DNA of 25,226 nucleotides from Aestuariicoccus sp032586235. GTDB lineage: Bacteria; Pseudomonadota; Alphaproteobacteria; Rhodobacterales; Rhodobacteraceae. The stretch lies in assembly GCF_032586235.1 (NCBI RefSeq), contig NZ_JAWHTD010000050.1:1-25226 (forward strand), written 5' to 3'. Position numbers and translations under genes: made by a program. The notes below the pieces were generated by a model. It was given only the letters and a program-made list of their open reading frames with translations, searched no databases and was not told the DNA's origin. Positions 1 through 6,266 of this stretch are shown here, piece by piece; the stretch's first letter is position 1; the number at the start of each line of letters is the position of its first letter.

Positions 1-85
1 AGATCATCCGCGTGGCATGATCTCAGCGGGGAAAGGGGCAATCACGCCTCAAGCCCTAGTTCTGCAACAACGCCGTGTCGCGGCG

Positions 86-655
86 TCAGCCGGTGATGCC
101 GGCTACGACGCTTTCGATCTCGGACACGTTCTCGCTGCCGATGGCGGTCTTGAGGCGGAAGATGTCCTCGTCGCTCAGCGCTGCGACATCGAGGCCGGGC
201 GCGTATTGCTGCAGGGTAAGAACCTCTGCCTCGGTCAGCCCGCCCGTCATCACCATCCGGTCGCCGTTGGCGAAGGCGCGCAGCTTGGCGATGGCGTCGC
301 TCTGGCTGTCGGCGCTGGTCACGATGGCCGCGGCCTGCGCCTTTTCGGCGTCGCTCAGGGCCGTGATGTCAAGCTCGGGCACCAGGCGCGCGATGTCGTC
401 CATCTGCGCGGTGCTGAGGTCGAAGTCGACCCTGCCGCCGTTCAGAACGACCGAGCGCATCTTGCCGGTCTTCTCGGACACCGTGCCGCCGCCGTTGGCG
501 ATGTTCATCAGGGTCAGCACTTCGGTGCGGTCGAGCGTCGTGGCGTCGACCTGCGGCAGGAAGCGTTCGATGGTCGCCTCTTCGTTCGCCGTCAGCGCAT
601 GGGCGCCGGTTGCGATCAGCGAGGTCAGGGCGGTTGCGGTCAGAAAGCGTTTCAT
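86..655 (-). CDS. Exported protein of unknown function with three internal repeats
   Basis: I do not recognise the family. The predicted product has 189 residues. It opens with a signal peptide (basic MKR, a hydrophobic stretch to about residue 18, a likely cut after AHA at 18-20), so it should be periplasmic. The mature part is acidic and has no transmembrane segment or cysteine. Three related units of about 45-50 residues lie near 23-71, 82-128 and 139-187. Each has a P-x-[VL]-D-[AIV]-[TA]-[TA]-L-[SD] core (LPQVDATTL, VPELDITAL, APGLDVAAL) followed by a helix-like stretch. The ATG at 655 was chosen because AAAGGAGTGAC sits just upstream and the signal peptide begins there; the reading frame stays open further upstream, but that part looks non-coding. 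The gene is divergent from secE. A small hairpin (ACGCCG/CGGCGT, 70-86) overlaps the stop codon and could help termination. Confidence 0.8.
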   Translation of the reverse strand: MKRFLTATALTSLIATGAHALTANEEATIERFLPQVDATTLDRTEVLTLMNIANGGGTVSEKTGKMRSVVLNGGRVDFDLSTAQMDDIARLVPELDITALSDAEKAQAAAIVTSADSQSDAIAKLRAFANGDRMVMTGGLTEAEVLTLQQYAPGLDVAALSDEDIFRLKTAIGSENVSEIESVVAGITG

Positions 656-883
656 AACGTCACTCCTTTCGGTTTTTTCGATCTCGCGCATCCGGCGTGG
701 GGCCGTTGCGCTGCTGATCCGACAACACGGCCCCCTGCGGCATCGTTCCTGGAAAAACCCCAATTTTTTCTGCACGTTAATGTGAGGTTGGGTTTGGAAC
801 AAAGCGCCGGTCAGGCACGTTTCGCGCGGTTCTTTCGTTCCTGTTGCAGGGCGGCGGTCGGGCCGGCCCAAGAGGGCCCTACG

Positions 884-889
884 TATAAT
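884..889 (+). promoter_or_regulatory. Possible -10 element of secE
   Basis: A perfect TATAAT lies 64 bases before the secE start. No convincing -35 hexamer is present at 16-18 bases spacing (the sequence there is GC-rich), and there is no TG extension. It is therefore only a candidate. Transcription would start near 896, just ahead of the inverted repeat at 901-932. Confidence 0.35.
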
Positions 890-900
890 GCGGTCTTGAA

Positions 901-932
901 TTGAGGGGCGGTTCCCCGTATCTGCCCCTCAA
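901..932 (+). promoter_or_regulatory. Inverted repeat in the secE leader
   Basis: TTGAGGGGC (901-909) and GCCCCTCAA (924-932) form a perfect 9-bp stem around a 14-base loop. An alternative inner stem, GGGG (905-908) with CCCC (914-917), competes for the same bases. If the TATAAT at 884 is used, the hairpin would lie almost at the 5' end of the mRNA, where it could stabilise the transcript or affect initiation. No T-run follows, so it is not a terminator. Confidence 0.55.
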
Positions 933-953
933 CGCGACAGGCAGAGAGACATC

Positions 954-1151
954 ATGGCCAAGACAAACCCCCTTCAGTTCGTTCAGCAGGTGCGCGCCGA
1001 GGTGTCCAAGGTGGTGTGGCCGACGCGCCGCGAGGTGGTTCTGACCACGATCATGGTGTTCATCATGGCCACGCTGACGGGCATTTTCTTTGCGCTGGTG
1101 GATGTCATCATCCGCAGCGGTCTGCAGGGCGTGCTGAACCTTTTCGGCTGA
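954..1151 (+). CDS. secE: Preprotein translocase subunit SecE
   Basis: SecE clamps the two halves of the SecY channel in the inner membrane and is essential for Sec-dependent export. The 65-residue product is the short single-span form found in most bacteria, not the three-span form of E. coli (127 residues). The amphipathic cytoplasmic helix (FVQQVRAEVSKVVWPTRREV) includes the conserved VWPTRxEV motif at about residues 21-28. One transmembrane helix follows, at about 30-55. The ATG at 954 is preceded by GGCAGAGAG. The gene lies upstream of nusG in the same direction, as in most bacteria, but an intrinsic terminator separates the two. Confidence 0.97.
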   Translation: MAKTNPLQFVQQVRAEVSKVVWPTRREVVLTTIMVFIMATLTGIFFALVDVIIRSGLQGVLNLFG

Positions 1152-1197
1152 CCCGAAGGGCGGCGGTGAAAACCGACGCGCCTCTTGAAATCATAAG

Positions 1198-1268
1198 GGC
1201 GGGGGGGTAATCACCCGCCAATCCCCGGACAGGCGTGCAATGATTCGAGTTGCACGCCGGTTTTTTAT
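1198..1268 (+). terminator. Intrinsic terminator between secE and nusG
   Basis: GGCGTGCAA (1232-1240), a 9-base loop and TTGCACGCC (1250-1258) form a perfect 9-bp stem followed by GGTTTTTTATT, a textbook intrinsic terminator. A weaker GC stem precedes it (GGCGGG at 1198-1203, CCCGCC at 1214-1219). Since nusG starts only about 70 bases later, either secE is transcribed separately, or the terminator is partial and sets the secE:nusG ratio. Confidence 0.85.
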
Positions 1269-1339
1269 TCGGGGGACCCGGAACAGGGTCAGGGAAATAG
1301 GCCGGGGCGGACCGGCGCAGAAACAAGGGTTGTGGCCAG

Positions 1340-1873
1340 ATGGCGAAGCGGTGGTATTCGGTCAGCGTTCTGTCGAACTTCGAAAAGAAGATCGCCGAGC
1401 AGATCCGGACGGCGGTGACGGAACAGGGCCTTGAGGATCAGATCGACGAGGTCCTGGTGCCCACCGAAGAGGTGATCGAGATCCGCCGCGGCAAGAAGGT
1501 GACGACCGAGCGGCGCTTCATGCCCGGTTATGTGTTGGTGCATATGGAGATGTCTGATCAGGGCTATCACCTGATCAACTCGATCAACCGGGTCACCGGG
1601 TTTCTGGGGCCGCAGGGCCGCCCGATGCCGATGCGCGACGCCGAGGTGCAGGGTATCCTGGGCCGCGTCCAGGAAGGCGAGGAAGCACCGCGCACGCTGA
1701 TCCATTTCGAGATCGGCGAGAAGGTCAAGGTCAACGACGGCCCGTTCGAGGATTTCGACGGCATGGTCGAGGGCGTGGACGAGGAAAACCAGCGCCTGCG
1801 CGTTTCGGTGTCGATCTTCGGCCGCGAAACCCCGGTCGAACTGGAATTCACCCAGGTCACCAAGCAAGGCTGA
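1340..1873 (+). CDS. nusG: Transcription termination/antitermination factor NusG
   Basis: NusG binds the beta-prime clamp helices of RNA polymerase, increases processivity, and links the polymerase to Rho or, through S10, to the ribosome. The 177-residue product matches the usual length. The N-terminal NGN domain (about 1-110) starts with the typical KRWYSVSVLSNFEKK and contains the FMPGYVLV segment at 60-67. The C-terminal KOW domain spans about 122-174 (FEIGEKVKVNDGPFEDFDG, then the strand with FGRETPVELEF). The ATG at 1340 gives the standard family start. Unlike in most genomes, rplK does not follow directly: a minus-strand regulator begins 41 bases downstream. No strong terminator is visible, only a short GACCC/GGGTC hairpin at 1881-1894. 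Confidence 0.98.
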   Translation: MAKRWYSVSVLSNFEKKIAEQIRTAVTEQGLEDQIDEVLVPTEEVIEIRRGKKVTTERRFMPGYVLVHMEMSDQGYHLINSINRVTGFLGPQGRPMPMRDAEVQGILGRVQEGEEAPRTLIHFEIGEKVKVNDGPFEDFDGMVEGVDEENQRLRVSVSIFGRETPVELEFTQVTKQG

Positions 1874-1914
1874 TTTTACGGACCCGATAGGGTCTGGCGG
1901 CAGGATGCCTGTCG

Positions 1915-3417
1915 CTATTGCAATCCCGCGCCGCCAAGCGCCTGGGCCAGTGCCTGACGTTCTGATGCGACCGGATAAGGGAACATGCGCTGCGCGTGGG
2001 CGAGGCTGAATTTCGGCGCCAGCGCCCGCGTCTCGGCCAAGAGCTGCGCCGCGCCTTCGCTGTCGCCGGTTTCCCAAAGCGCGCGCAGCAGCTGCACGCG
2101 CGCTGGCATGAATCGGTCCACACGGGCCAGAACCGACCGGAAATGCCGAATCGCGCGGTCGTGGTTCCCCAGCAACAGGTGTCGATGGCCTTGCGGAAAT
2201 TCCCAGCTTGGCGGGAAATAACTGTCCTTCGAGAACACCGTATCGAGCAGCGTGCCAGCCTCTTCAGGCCGGGCGAGGCGGTTCATCGTCTCTCCGAAGG
2301 CGAGATAGACCTCGGGGCTGTCCGGGTCGCGCAGCAGCGCGGCCTCAAACGCCTCGACCGTCTCGTGCGGGCGGCCGCGATACCCCAGAACCCAGCCAAG
2401 CCGGGCATATCCGGGCGCTGCGCCTTCGTCGCAGGCGATGGCCCGGCGGGCGAGCGCCTCGGCCGGATCAAGGGAGGCGTCGCTGCCGGGCAGGCCGAAG
2501 ACGTGCAGCGTCGTCCGGCAATAGGCCTGCTGGGCATAGGCATTGGCGAAACCGGGATCCAGCCGTGTGGCCTCGGTGAAATGGGCCAGGGCCTCGATGA
2601 AGGCCTGCGGTTCGTAGCGGAAATAGGCATAGCGCCCTTTCTGGTAGACGTCGTAGGCCTCTGAGCGGAGCGTCCCGCGCCCCTGGCGTTCCGGCGGGCG
2701 CTGTTGCGGCAGCAGAACGGCCTCGAGCCGGTCCCGGATCAGATCGTGCCCGGCCATGAGGCTTGCCGGGGTCAGATCGAATCGCTCGGCCCATGTCTGT
2801 CGCCCGGTCGCCGCCTCCAGCAGGTTGATCGTTATGCGCGTCTTGATTCCGGCCTGGCGCAGGCTGCCCTCGACGATATGCGTCACGTTGTAGATGGGCG
2901 CTGGCATGTCCGCCCCAAGCGCGCGGGCGGTGTTGTAAGACAGAACGTTGAGACCCGAGTTCCCGTAGAGTCCGTGGATGAGGTCTTCGGTCAGCCCTTC
3001 CGCCAGATAATCGTGCTGGGCATCCGGACCGTCGGTGCGAAACACCCGCACGAGCACCGTGGGCTTGGGGGCCAGGGCGTGCGCGGGCGATCTGGCGATC
3101 GCCTCGCCGATGAAACGGTAGCCCTGACCGTGAACGGTCTTGACCAGCGTCTTTTCCTTTTGCGTGTCGCCGAGGGCCACGCGCACGGCCTTGATGGCGC
3201 CTGAGATCGCCCAGTCGCTGACCGCGCGCCCCTGCCAGATCGCGTCGATCAGATCGTCCTTGGCGACCACGCGGACACGTTCGCGGATCAGAAAGAGCAG
3301 CACCCGCAGGCTCTGCGGTTCGATCGCGACGGGGCGGCCGTTCCGGCGCAGCTCAAATACGCGCTCATCCAGGGAGAAGGGCCCGAAGCTCCAGACCTGA
3401 GAGGTTTTCGGGTCCAA
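1915..3417 (-). CDS. Winged-helix (OmpR/CadC-type) regulator with TolB-like and TPR region
   Basis: Predicted soluble transcriptional regulator of 500 residues. Residues about 8-105 form an OmpR/PhoB-type winged helix (FGPFSLDERVFELRRNG, then LLFLIRERVRVVAKDDLIDAIW, ending VKTVHGQGYRF). Residues about 120-245 resemble the TolB-like segment of the cyclase/CadC-TPR family (YLAEGLTEDLIHGL, HIVEGSLRQAG, RQTWAERFD). The rest is TPR helices (AYDVYQKGRYAYFRYEPQAF, EAFEAALLRDPDSPEVYLAFGE). No membrane segment or receiver domain is seen, so the signal probably enters through the TPR region; this is inference. The only in-frame ATG (3516) would start 2 bases from the divergent gene and give 33 unlikely leading residues. 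A TTG at 3417 with GGAGG nine bases upstream fits better. The divergent DUF302 gene is the obvious candidate target. Confidence 0.82.
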   Translation of the reverse strand: MDPKTSQVWSFGPFSLDERVFELRRNGRPVAIEPQSLRVLLFLIRERVRVVAKDDLIDAIWQGRAVSDWAISGAIKAVRVALGDTQKEKTLVKTVHGQGYRFIGEAIARSPAHALAPKPTVLVRVFRTDGPDAQHDYLAEGLTEDLIHGLYGNSGLNVLSYNTARALGADMPAPIYNVTHIVEGSLRQAGIKTRITINLLEAATGRQTWAERFDLTPASLMAGHDLIRDRLEAVLLPQQRPPERQGRGTLRSEAYDVYQKGRYAYFRYEPQAFIEALAHFTEATRLDPGFANAYAQQAYCRTTLHVFGLPGSDASLDPAEALARRAIACDEGAAPGYARLGWVLGYRGRPHETVEAFEAALLRDPDSPEVYLAFGETMNRLARPEEAGTLLDTVFSKDSYFPPSWEFPQGHRHLLLGNHDRAIRHFRSVLARVDRFMPARVQLLRALWETGDSEGAAQLLAETRALAPKFSLAHAQRMFPYPVASERQALAQALGGAGLQ

Positions 3418-3426
3418 TATCCAAAT

Positions 3427-3431
3427 CCTCC
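3427..3431 (-). promoter_or_regulatory. Shine-Dalgarno that sets the TTG start of the winged-helix regulator
   Basis: On the minus strand GGAGG lies 9 bases before TTG at 3417-3415, directly ahead of the conserved winged-helix domain. A second GGAGGG is at 3442-3437. No in-frame ATG or GTG is better placed. Confidence 0.6.
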
Positions 3432-3440
3432 AAAAACCCT

Positions 3441-3501
3441 CCAGATCTGGACGGCCCGGTTGCCTATTGCTGTTCGTGTCCCGGCGAGGATCGGGGCAAC
3501 C
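3441..3501. promoter_or_regulatory. Candidate operator in the regulator/DUF302 divergent promoter region
   Basis: The 101-base region between the two divergent starts has a 10-base perfect palindrome, CCAGATCTGG (3441-3450). It also has a spaced inverted repeat, GGTTGCC (3458-3464) and GGCAACC (3495-3501), with further TTGC repeats nearby. Repeated short motifs in a divergent promoter are what an OmpR-type winged helix would bind, but no consensus is known for this family and the assignment is inference. I could not place convincing -35/-10 hexamers. Confidence 0.35.
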
Positions 3502-3518
3502 GCAATCAGGAGACAATC

Positions 3519-3965
3519 ATGAAAACATTGACAGCACTAGCACTTCTCGTCTTTGCAACCGCAGGAAGCGCCATGGCGGAACGGATCAATGTCGCAAGCG
3601 ATGCCAGCGTCGCGCAATCGGTCGAACGCCTGACGCAGGCCGTCACGCAATCGGGCGCAAGGGTCTTCACCACGGTGGACTTTGCGAAAGGCTCTGCATC
3701 GGTCGGCAAGAGCCTGCGCCCGACGACTGTCGTCATCTTCGGCAGTCCCAGGATCGGGGCCGGCGCGATGCAGGACAGCCAGACCATGGCGCTCTTTCTG
3801 CCGCTGCGGATTCTCTTCTTCGAAGATGCCAGCGGACAGGCCTGGGCGACCTACGAGGATCCGACCGCCATCGCGCCGTCCCACGGTCTGACCGCGGATC
3901 ATCCGGCGGTATTGGCGATGCAGGATGCGTTGGAGACGTTCACGGCGCGAGCGACCGGGAAATGA
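3519..3965 (+). CDS. Exported DUF302 family protein
   Basis: The 148-residue product has a signal peptide (MKTLTALALLVFATAGSAMA, likely cut after AMA at residue 20) and one DUF302 domain. The domain is recognised from SVAQSVERLTQAVTQSGARV, the RPTTVVIFGSPRIGAGAMQ core, LPLRILFFEDASGQAWATYEDP, and the final helix. DUF302 proteins are small periplasmic or cytoplasmic proteins of unproven function, so no reaction can be assigned. The ATG at 3519 has AGGAGA 7 bases upstream. The gene is divergent from the winged-helix/TPR regulator, which suggests control by it. A 111-base convergent gap follows, with a bulged GC hairpin at its end. Confidence 0.9.
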   Translation: MKTLTALALLVFATAGSAMAERINVASDASVAQSVERLTQAVTQSGARVFTTVDFAKGSASVGKSLRPTTVVIFGSPRIGAGAMQDSQTMALFLPLRILFFEDASGQAWATYEDPTAIAPSHGLTADHPAVLAMQDALETFTARATGK

Positions 3966-4050
3966 CAGGCCCTGGCCGGGTGGGGTGCGGGCGCCCCGCC
4001 TGGCGCGCGTGCCTGCCCCAGAGATGTCGGCCGCAAGGTCGGAACGCGGG

Positions 4051-4076
4051 TCGCGGGCCCGGATCGGGCCCCGCGA
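4051..4076. terminator. Bulged GC hairpin between convergent genes, possible bidirectional terminator
   Basis: TCGCGGG (4051-4057) pairs with CCCGCGA (4070-4076). Inside it CCCG (4058-4061) pairs with CGGG (4065-4068) around a 3-base loop, leaving one bulged C. The hairpin abuts the stop codon of the minus-strand metallopeptidase gene and lies downstream of the DUF302 gene. Neither side has a T-run, so intrinsic termination is uncertain. Confidence 0.35.
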
Positions 4077-4616
4077 TCAGTCCGGGTGGATGTCGCGGGG
4101 GGTGCAACCGGCCTCGAGCACCACGGCGACCCAGTTGACATCCGCCGCAAGCCCGAGCGCGCCCAGCCATTCGTCCTGCAGCCGGTAGGCGGGCAGCTCC
4201 TGCGCGCCGGGGCAGTACCAATGGCCTGCCTCCGCCTGCCGATGATGCGCCAGTTCGTGCAGCAGAACGCTGACATCGTAGGGGTTGCGGGCGTCCCACG
4301 GGCGCACGAGGTAGATCGCCCCGGCCTCTTCATCATAGAGCCCGCGCGCATGGCCTTCCTGAGAGGCGTGCCGCGATGTGTGCATAGACGCCGCGCGGGC
4401 CGCGCCGATCAGGGCGATGTCGGGCGCGCTGTCGCGGCGCGGCAGGTCGGTGTTGGCGTCCAGCCAATCCTCGAGATGCGCCACGAGGGCGGGAAGCGTG
4501 CCTGCCTCGCGCCAGGCCAGCGGGTCGCTTTCGGCCGCATTGGCCGGGGTCAGGGTCTGGGCAAGTGTCATCAGGGCGCACGCCACCGGTGCGCCGAAGC
4601 GGTGAAGAGGGCTCAT
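4077..4616 (-). CDS. Exported HExxH metallopeptidase-like protein
   Basis: The 179-residue product begins with a signal peptide (hydrophobic stretch to about residue 22, likely cut after ANA near 27). A zinc-peptidase signature, HELAHH, gives H120, E121 and H124. E140 in QELPAYRLQDEW is a plausible third ligand, in the ExxAY context typical of several small gluzincin-like families. C135 and C171 could form a disulfide. The sequence resembles the HELxHH domain-of-unknown-function proteins of Rhodobacterales. Protease activity is inferred from the motif only, and no substrate can be named. ATG 4616 was chosen over the upstream ATG at 4688 because the signal peptide starts there and GAGG lies upstream. 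The gene is divergent from the LysR gene, with 102 bases between starts. Confidence 0.8.
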   Translation of the reverse strand: MSPLHRFGAPVACALMTLAQTLTPANAAESDPLAWREAGTLPALVAHLEDWLDANTDLPRRDSAPDIALIGAARAASMHTSRHASQEGHARGLYDEEAGAIYLVRPWDARNPYDVSVLLHELAHHRQAEAGHWYCPGAQELPAYRLQDEWLGALGLAADVNWVAVVLEAGCTPRDIHPD

Positions 4617-4718
4617 GTCGGCCTCGCTGCGTTTTGAGATTTGATGAGAAAATGTTACGGTTCGGGGACGGCTGCCGCAAAAGGTCAAAATTCATGCGCC
4701 GATGAAAGGAATTCACCC

Positions 4719-5630
4719 ATGGGGCGCAAACTCCCTCCTTTCGCCGCGGTGCGCGCCTTCGAGGCCGCCGCGCGCCATCTCAGTTTCAAGCAGGCCGCGG
4801 ATGAGCTGTGCCTGTCGCCCTCCGCCATCAGCCACCAGATCCGCGCGCTGGAAGAGTATCTCGACACCAAACTCTTTGAACGTCAGGGCAACGCGATCGA
4901 CCTGACGCTGACCGGGCGCGGCTATGCGGGCAAGCTGACCGGGCTGCTGGATGCCTTCGACGACTCGACCCGCGCGGTGCGCGAGGCGGGCGAGCGCCCG
5001 TTCCGGGTGCTCTGCACGCCGGGCTTTGCCGCGCGCTGGCTGGTGCCGCGTCTGGACCGGCTGAGTTTCGGCGACCGGGTGCGCCTGCGCGTGTCGCAGG
5101 GCGCGCCGTCGACCGATTTCGCCGCGAACGACAGCGATCTCGTGATCCAGTGGGCCGACGATCCCGTGCCCGGCGTGGTGACCGAACCCTTCATGACCTC
5201 GATGCGCTATCCCGTGATCAGCCCCGAACTGCGCGACCGCGAAAATGTGCAGGCCCCCGAGGATCTGCTGCGCCAGCGGCTGATGCATGACGAGGTGCTC
5301 GACGCCTGGGGCGAATGGTTCGAGAGCGCCGGGGTCGCGCCGCCGTCAGGCCGGCGCGGCCCGGTCTTTCCCAATTGCGAACTGGCGACGACCGCGGCCG
5401 AGCAAGGGCAGGGCGTGGCGCTTGCCTATGACATGATGGTGCGCGGCACACTGGCGTCGGGACGTCTGGTCCGGCTGTTCGATACGGTGACGATGCCCGT
5501 CACGATCTATTCGCTGGCCTATCCCGGTGCGCGTGCCGCCGATCCCATGATCCGGGCCTTCCGCGACTGGATCTTTGAGGAAATGGCGCGGGACGCGCCC
5601 CCGCCGGCCGCCGTCGCCGCGGCCGAGTGA
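4719..5630 (+). CDS. LysR family transcriptional regulator (GcvA-like)
   Basis: Predicted DNA-binding regulator of 303 residues, the standard LysR length. The N-terminal winged helix-turn-helix (about 5-64) includes LPPFAAVRAFEAAARHLSF, KQAADELCLSPSAISHQI and the LFERQGNAIDLT wing. Its sequence style is that of the GcvA/AmpR subgroup. The effector-binding domain (about 90-290) contains FRVLCTPGFAARWLVPRL and DLVIQWADDPVPGV. The last 15 residues are a Pro/Ala-rich tail. The ATG at 4719, 8 bases after AAAGGA, was preferred over ATG 4641, which would add 26 atypical residues. Divergent genes are common LysR targets, so the exported metallopeptidase-like gene is the first candidate. The effector is unknown. 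Confidence 0.92.
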   Translation: MGRKLPPFAAVRAFEAAARHLSFKQAADELCLSPSAISHQIRALEEYLDTKLFERQGNAIDLTLTGRGYAGKLTGLLDAFDDSTRAVREAGERPFRVLCTPGFAARWLVPRLDRLSFGDRVRLRVSQGAPSTDFAANDSDLVIQWADDPVPGVVTEPFMTSMRYPVISPELRDRENVQAPEDLLRQRLMHDEVLDAWGEWFESAGVAPPSGRRGPVFPNCELATTAAEQGQGVALAYDMMVRGTLASGRLVRLFDTVTMPVTIYSLAYPGARAADPMIRAFRDWIFEEMARDAPPPAAVAAAE

Positions 5631-5663
5631 TCCCGCAAGAGGCCGCCGGCCGCGGCAAGGCCC

Positions 5664-5692
5664 TTGCAAAACCCCGGCAACCCTAGTATCGC
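5664..5692 (+). promoter_or_regulatory. Candidate promoter of rplKA
   Basis: TTGCAA (5664-5669) is separated by 17 bases from TATCGC (5687-5692), a reasonable sigma-70 type pair for an alphaproteobacterium. Transcription would begin near 5699, giving a leader of about 117 bases. Confidence 0.5.
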
Positions 5693-5698
5693 GCGCGC

Positions 5699-5815
5699 AG
5701 TCGCCGAAGGGCGGCCCCAACGTGGGAGGCGAGGGCATCGCGATGTCCGGACCTGACCACGCAACATAACCGGCCCCGAGGACGCGTCCGAAGGGTGTTG
5801 TAAAGGAGACAGCCG
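5699..5815 (+). promoter_or_regulatory. rplK leader with 23S-like L1-binding motif
   Basis: The leader contains GTGGGAGG (5722-5729), the same octamer found in the L1-binding stalk (helix 76-77 region) of E. coli 23S rRNA. Next to it GCGA (5729-5732) can pair with TCGC (5738-5741), placing GATG (5742-5745) opposite the octamer. L1 is known to repress the L11 operon by binding an mRNA copy of its rRNA site, so this is a likely L1 autoregulatory element. The outer stem could not be drawn with confidence. The rplK Shine-Dalgarno is AAAGGAG at 5802-5808. Confidence 0.6.
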
Positions 5816-6265
5816 ATGGCCAAGAAGCTTGCCGGCAAGATGAAGCTGCAGATCCCTGCAGGCAAAGCCAACCCGAGCCCGCCCGTGGGCCCCGCGCTGG
5901 GTCAGCGCGGCATCAACATCATGGAATTCTGCAAGGCGTTCAACGCCAAGACGCAGGAAATGGAGCCCGGCGCGCCGTGCCCGACCGTGATCACCTATTA
6001 TCAGGACAAGTCCTTCACGATGGACATCAAGACGCCGCCGGCGTCGTATTACCTTAAGAAGGCCGCCGGTCTGAAGCCGGTCGGCAAGCGCAACCGTCCG
6101 CGCGGCGCTGAAGCGCCCGGCCGCGAGACCGTCGCCACCGTGACCGTCGCGCAGGTGCGTGAGATCGCCGAAGCCAAGATGAAGGATCTTTCGGCCAACG
6201 ACGTCGAAGGGGCAATGCAGATCATTCTGGGCTCGGCGAAGTCCATGGGCATCGAGGTGAAGTAA
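5816..6265 (+). CDS. rplK: 50S ribosomal protein L11
   Basis: L11 binds the GTPase-associated centre of 23S rRNA at the base of the L10/L12 stalk. It takes part in factor-dependent GTP hydrolysis and the stringent response. The 149-residue product is slightly longer than the usual 141-143, with the extra residues around 100-110 (RGAEAPGRETVATVT). The proline-rich N-terminal segment, PSPPVGPALGQRGINIMEF (about 20-38), contains the prolines contacted by thiostrepton-type antibiotics. The C-terminal RNA-binding domain ends SAKSMGIEVK. The ATG is 7 bases after AAAGGAG. The gene is followed by rplA with a single base between stop and start, so the two are translationally coupled. Confidence 0.98.
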   Translation: MAKKLAGKMKLQIPAGKANPSPPVGPALGQRGINIMEFCKAFNAKTQEMEPGAPCPTVITYYQDKSFTMDIKTPPASYYLKKAAGLKPVGKRNRPRGAEAPGRETVATVTVAQVREIAEAKMKDLSANDVEGAMQIILGSAKSMGIEVK

Positions 6266-6266
6266 G

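Larger units (their letters stand above)
656..953. other. Divergent intergenic region upstream of secE
   Basis: This 298-base gap separates the exported-repeat gene (-) from secE (+). It holds the Shine-Dalgarno sequence of the minus-strand gene next to 656, a TATAAT at 884-889, and a 9-bp inverted repeat at 901-932. I see no tRNA gene, although tRNA-Trp often precedes secE in other proteobacteria. No credible small ORF was found. Confidence 0.6.

Noticed and set aside
17..904. Plus-strand open frame opposite the first exported gene
   Set aside because: The minus-strand gene has a Shine-Dalgarno, a signal peptide and internal repeats. The plus frame has none of these and runs into the secE promoter region.
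656..953. tRNA-Trp gene expected upstream of secE
   Set aside because: No cloverleaf, anticodon arm or T-loop sequence could be found in this gap on either strand.
5642..5656. GCCGC/GCGGC hairpin after the LysR gene as a terminator
   Set aside because: Only a 5-bp stem with no T-run. It is expected by chance in such GC-rich sequence, and the rplK promoter candidate follows at once.
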